Positions 63,703 to 64,000 of a stretch of DNA of 64,000 nt are shown here, one piece after another. The stretch comes from Buttiauxella gaviniae (lineage in GTDB: Bacteria > Pseudomonadota > Gammaproteobacteria > Enterobacterales > Enterobacteriaceae), in contig NZ_JBFMVT010000002.1 of assembly GCF_040786275.1 (NCBI RefSeq), forward strand, positions 3,906,001 through 3,970,000, read 5' to 3'. Made by a program: the position numbers and the translations under genes. The notes beneath the pieces were generated by a model. That model was not told the origin of the DNA. It saw nothing but the letters and a program-made list of their open reading frames with translations, and searched no databases. Each line of letters opens with the position of its first letter. Position 1 is the stretch's first letter.

Positions 63703-64000
63703 ATGTCCCGTCCGATTGTTGCGACGCTGAAGCTCAGCGCGCTGCGTAACAATTTAAATGTTGTCCGCCAGGCAGCCCCCCATTCGCGCGTCTGGTCGGT
63801 GGTTAAAGCGAATGCGTATGGTCATGGACTGGAGCGCGTCTGGTCGTCGCTAAGAGAAACTGACGGCTTTGCGATGCTAAACCTTGAAGAGGCTATTTTG
63901 CTGCGAGAACGCGGCTGGAAAGGGCCGATCCTGATGCTAGAAGGCTTCTTCCACGTCGATGAACTCCCGCTGTTTGACCAATATCGCCTCACCACCAGTT
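63703..64000 (+). CDS. dadX: Catabolic alanine racemase, N-terminal part (window edge)
   Basis: DadX interconverts L- and D-alanine, supplying DadA. The ATG at 63703 follows AAGGAGAG. Ninety-nine residues are visible before the window ends. The PLP-binding lysine lies in the motif VVKANAYGHG (about 33-42), preceded by SRPIVATLKLSALRNNL typical of DadX. The frame is still open at 64000, so the gene is truncated only by the window. Confidence 0.96.
   Translation, partial: MSRPIVATLKLSALRNNLNVVRQAAPHSRVWSVVKANAYGHGLERVWSSLRETDGFAMLNLEEAILLRERGWKGPILMLEGFFHVDELPLFDQYRLTTS

Noticed and set aside
1-64000. CRISPR arrays, prophage, insertion sequences, tRNA or rRNA genes
   Set aside because: No regularly spaced repeats, transposase or integrase frames, or tRNA/rRNA-like sequences were seen anywhere in the window.

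Overview
The window is a contiguous stretch of enterobacterial core chromosome. Gene order and near-identical protein sequences match the E. coli/Salmonella neighbourhood from edd-eda through ptrB, proQ-prc, kdgR, cspC, manXYZ, pabB and fadD to rnd. It then continues directly into minE-minD-minC, dsbB, nhaB, fadR and dadA-dadX, which lie elsewhere in E. coli K-12. It is a member of the Enterobacteriaceae but not E. coli. A Salmonella-like second FtsI (PBP3SAL type) lies between cspC and rlmA, yebF and yoaC are absent, and several genes here have no E. coli counterpart. The genus cannot be fixed from the sequence; a Buttiauxella/Kluyvera-type genome is a guess. There are no tRNA or rRNA genes, CRISPR arrays, insertion sequences or prophage in the window.

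Layout. 1-7.5 kb: end of the Entner-Doudoroff genes (edd, eda), purT with a PurR operator, SOS gene yebG with a LexA box, yebE, ptrB, exoX, yobB and holE. 7.6-9.6 kb: the yobA-yebZ-yebY copper-type operon and the sRNA SdsR. 9.8-13.5 kb: an accessory block inserted between sdsR and pphA (orphan solute-binding protein, SulP transporter, a decayed fragment, GNAT acetyltransferase). 13.5-27.2 kb: pphA, yebW, yebV, rsmF, letB-letA, msrC, proQ-prc, heat-shock htpX, yebQ and kdgR. 27.2-32.9 kb: small membrane proteins yobH, mgrB and yebO, a beta-lactamase-fold hydrolase, yobF-cspC behind a long leader, the FtsI paralogue and rlmA. 32.9-37.1 kb: mntP under a Mn riboswitch with MntR and Fur sites, yobD and the manXYZ PTS. 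37.6-48.6 kb: yoaE, pdeD, sdaA, nudL, pabB, yoaH, yoaB, yoaA, tsaB and yeaY. 48.7-57.1 kb: fadD (FadR site), rnd, minCDE, ycgL, a lytic transglycosylase, ycgM, ycgN, a candidate non-AUG microprotein and a lipoprotein. 57.1-64 kb: dsbB, nhaB, fadR, ycgB, an ERIC-type repeat, dadA and the start of dadX.

Some genes form functional sets. The sugar-acid regulator KdgR and its classical target eda are both here. FadR lies 11 kb from its target fadD, which carries a recognisable FadR operator. Cell-envelope functions are frequent: LetAB lipid transport, Prc and HtpX proteolysis, MinCDE division-site selection, an FtsI paralogue, a MltB-family lytic enzyme, DsbB and MgrB.

The most interesting items are: (1) a 58-codon zinc-ribbon ORF at 56556-56732 that seems to start at ATC behind a strong Shine-Dalgarno, resembling the cold-shock microproteins YmcF/YnfQ; (2) a 53-codon Cys-rich ORF with its own ribosome site in the yobF-cspC leader; (3) the FtsI paralogue, whose SXN motif reads Ser-Ser-Asp; (4) the sdsR-pphA accessory block; and (5) the multilayered control region of mntP. 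Calls rest on remembered family sequences and on motifs read by eye; no search was run.
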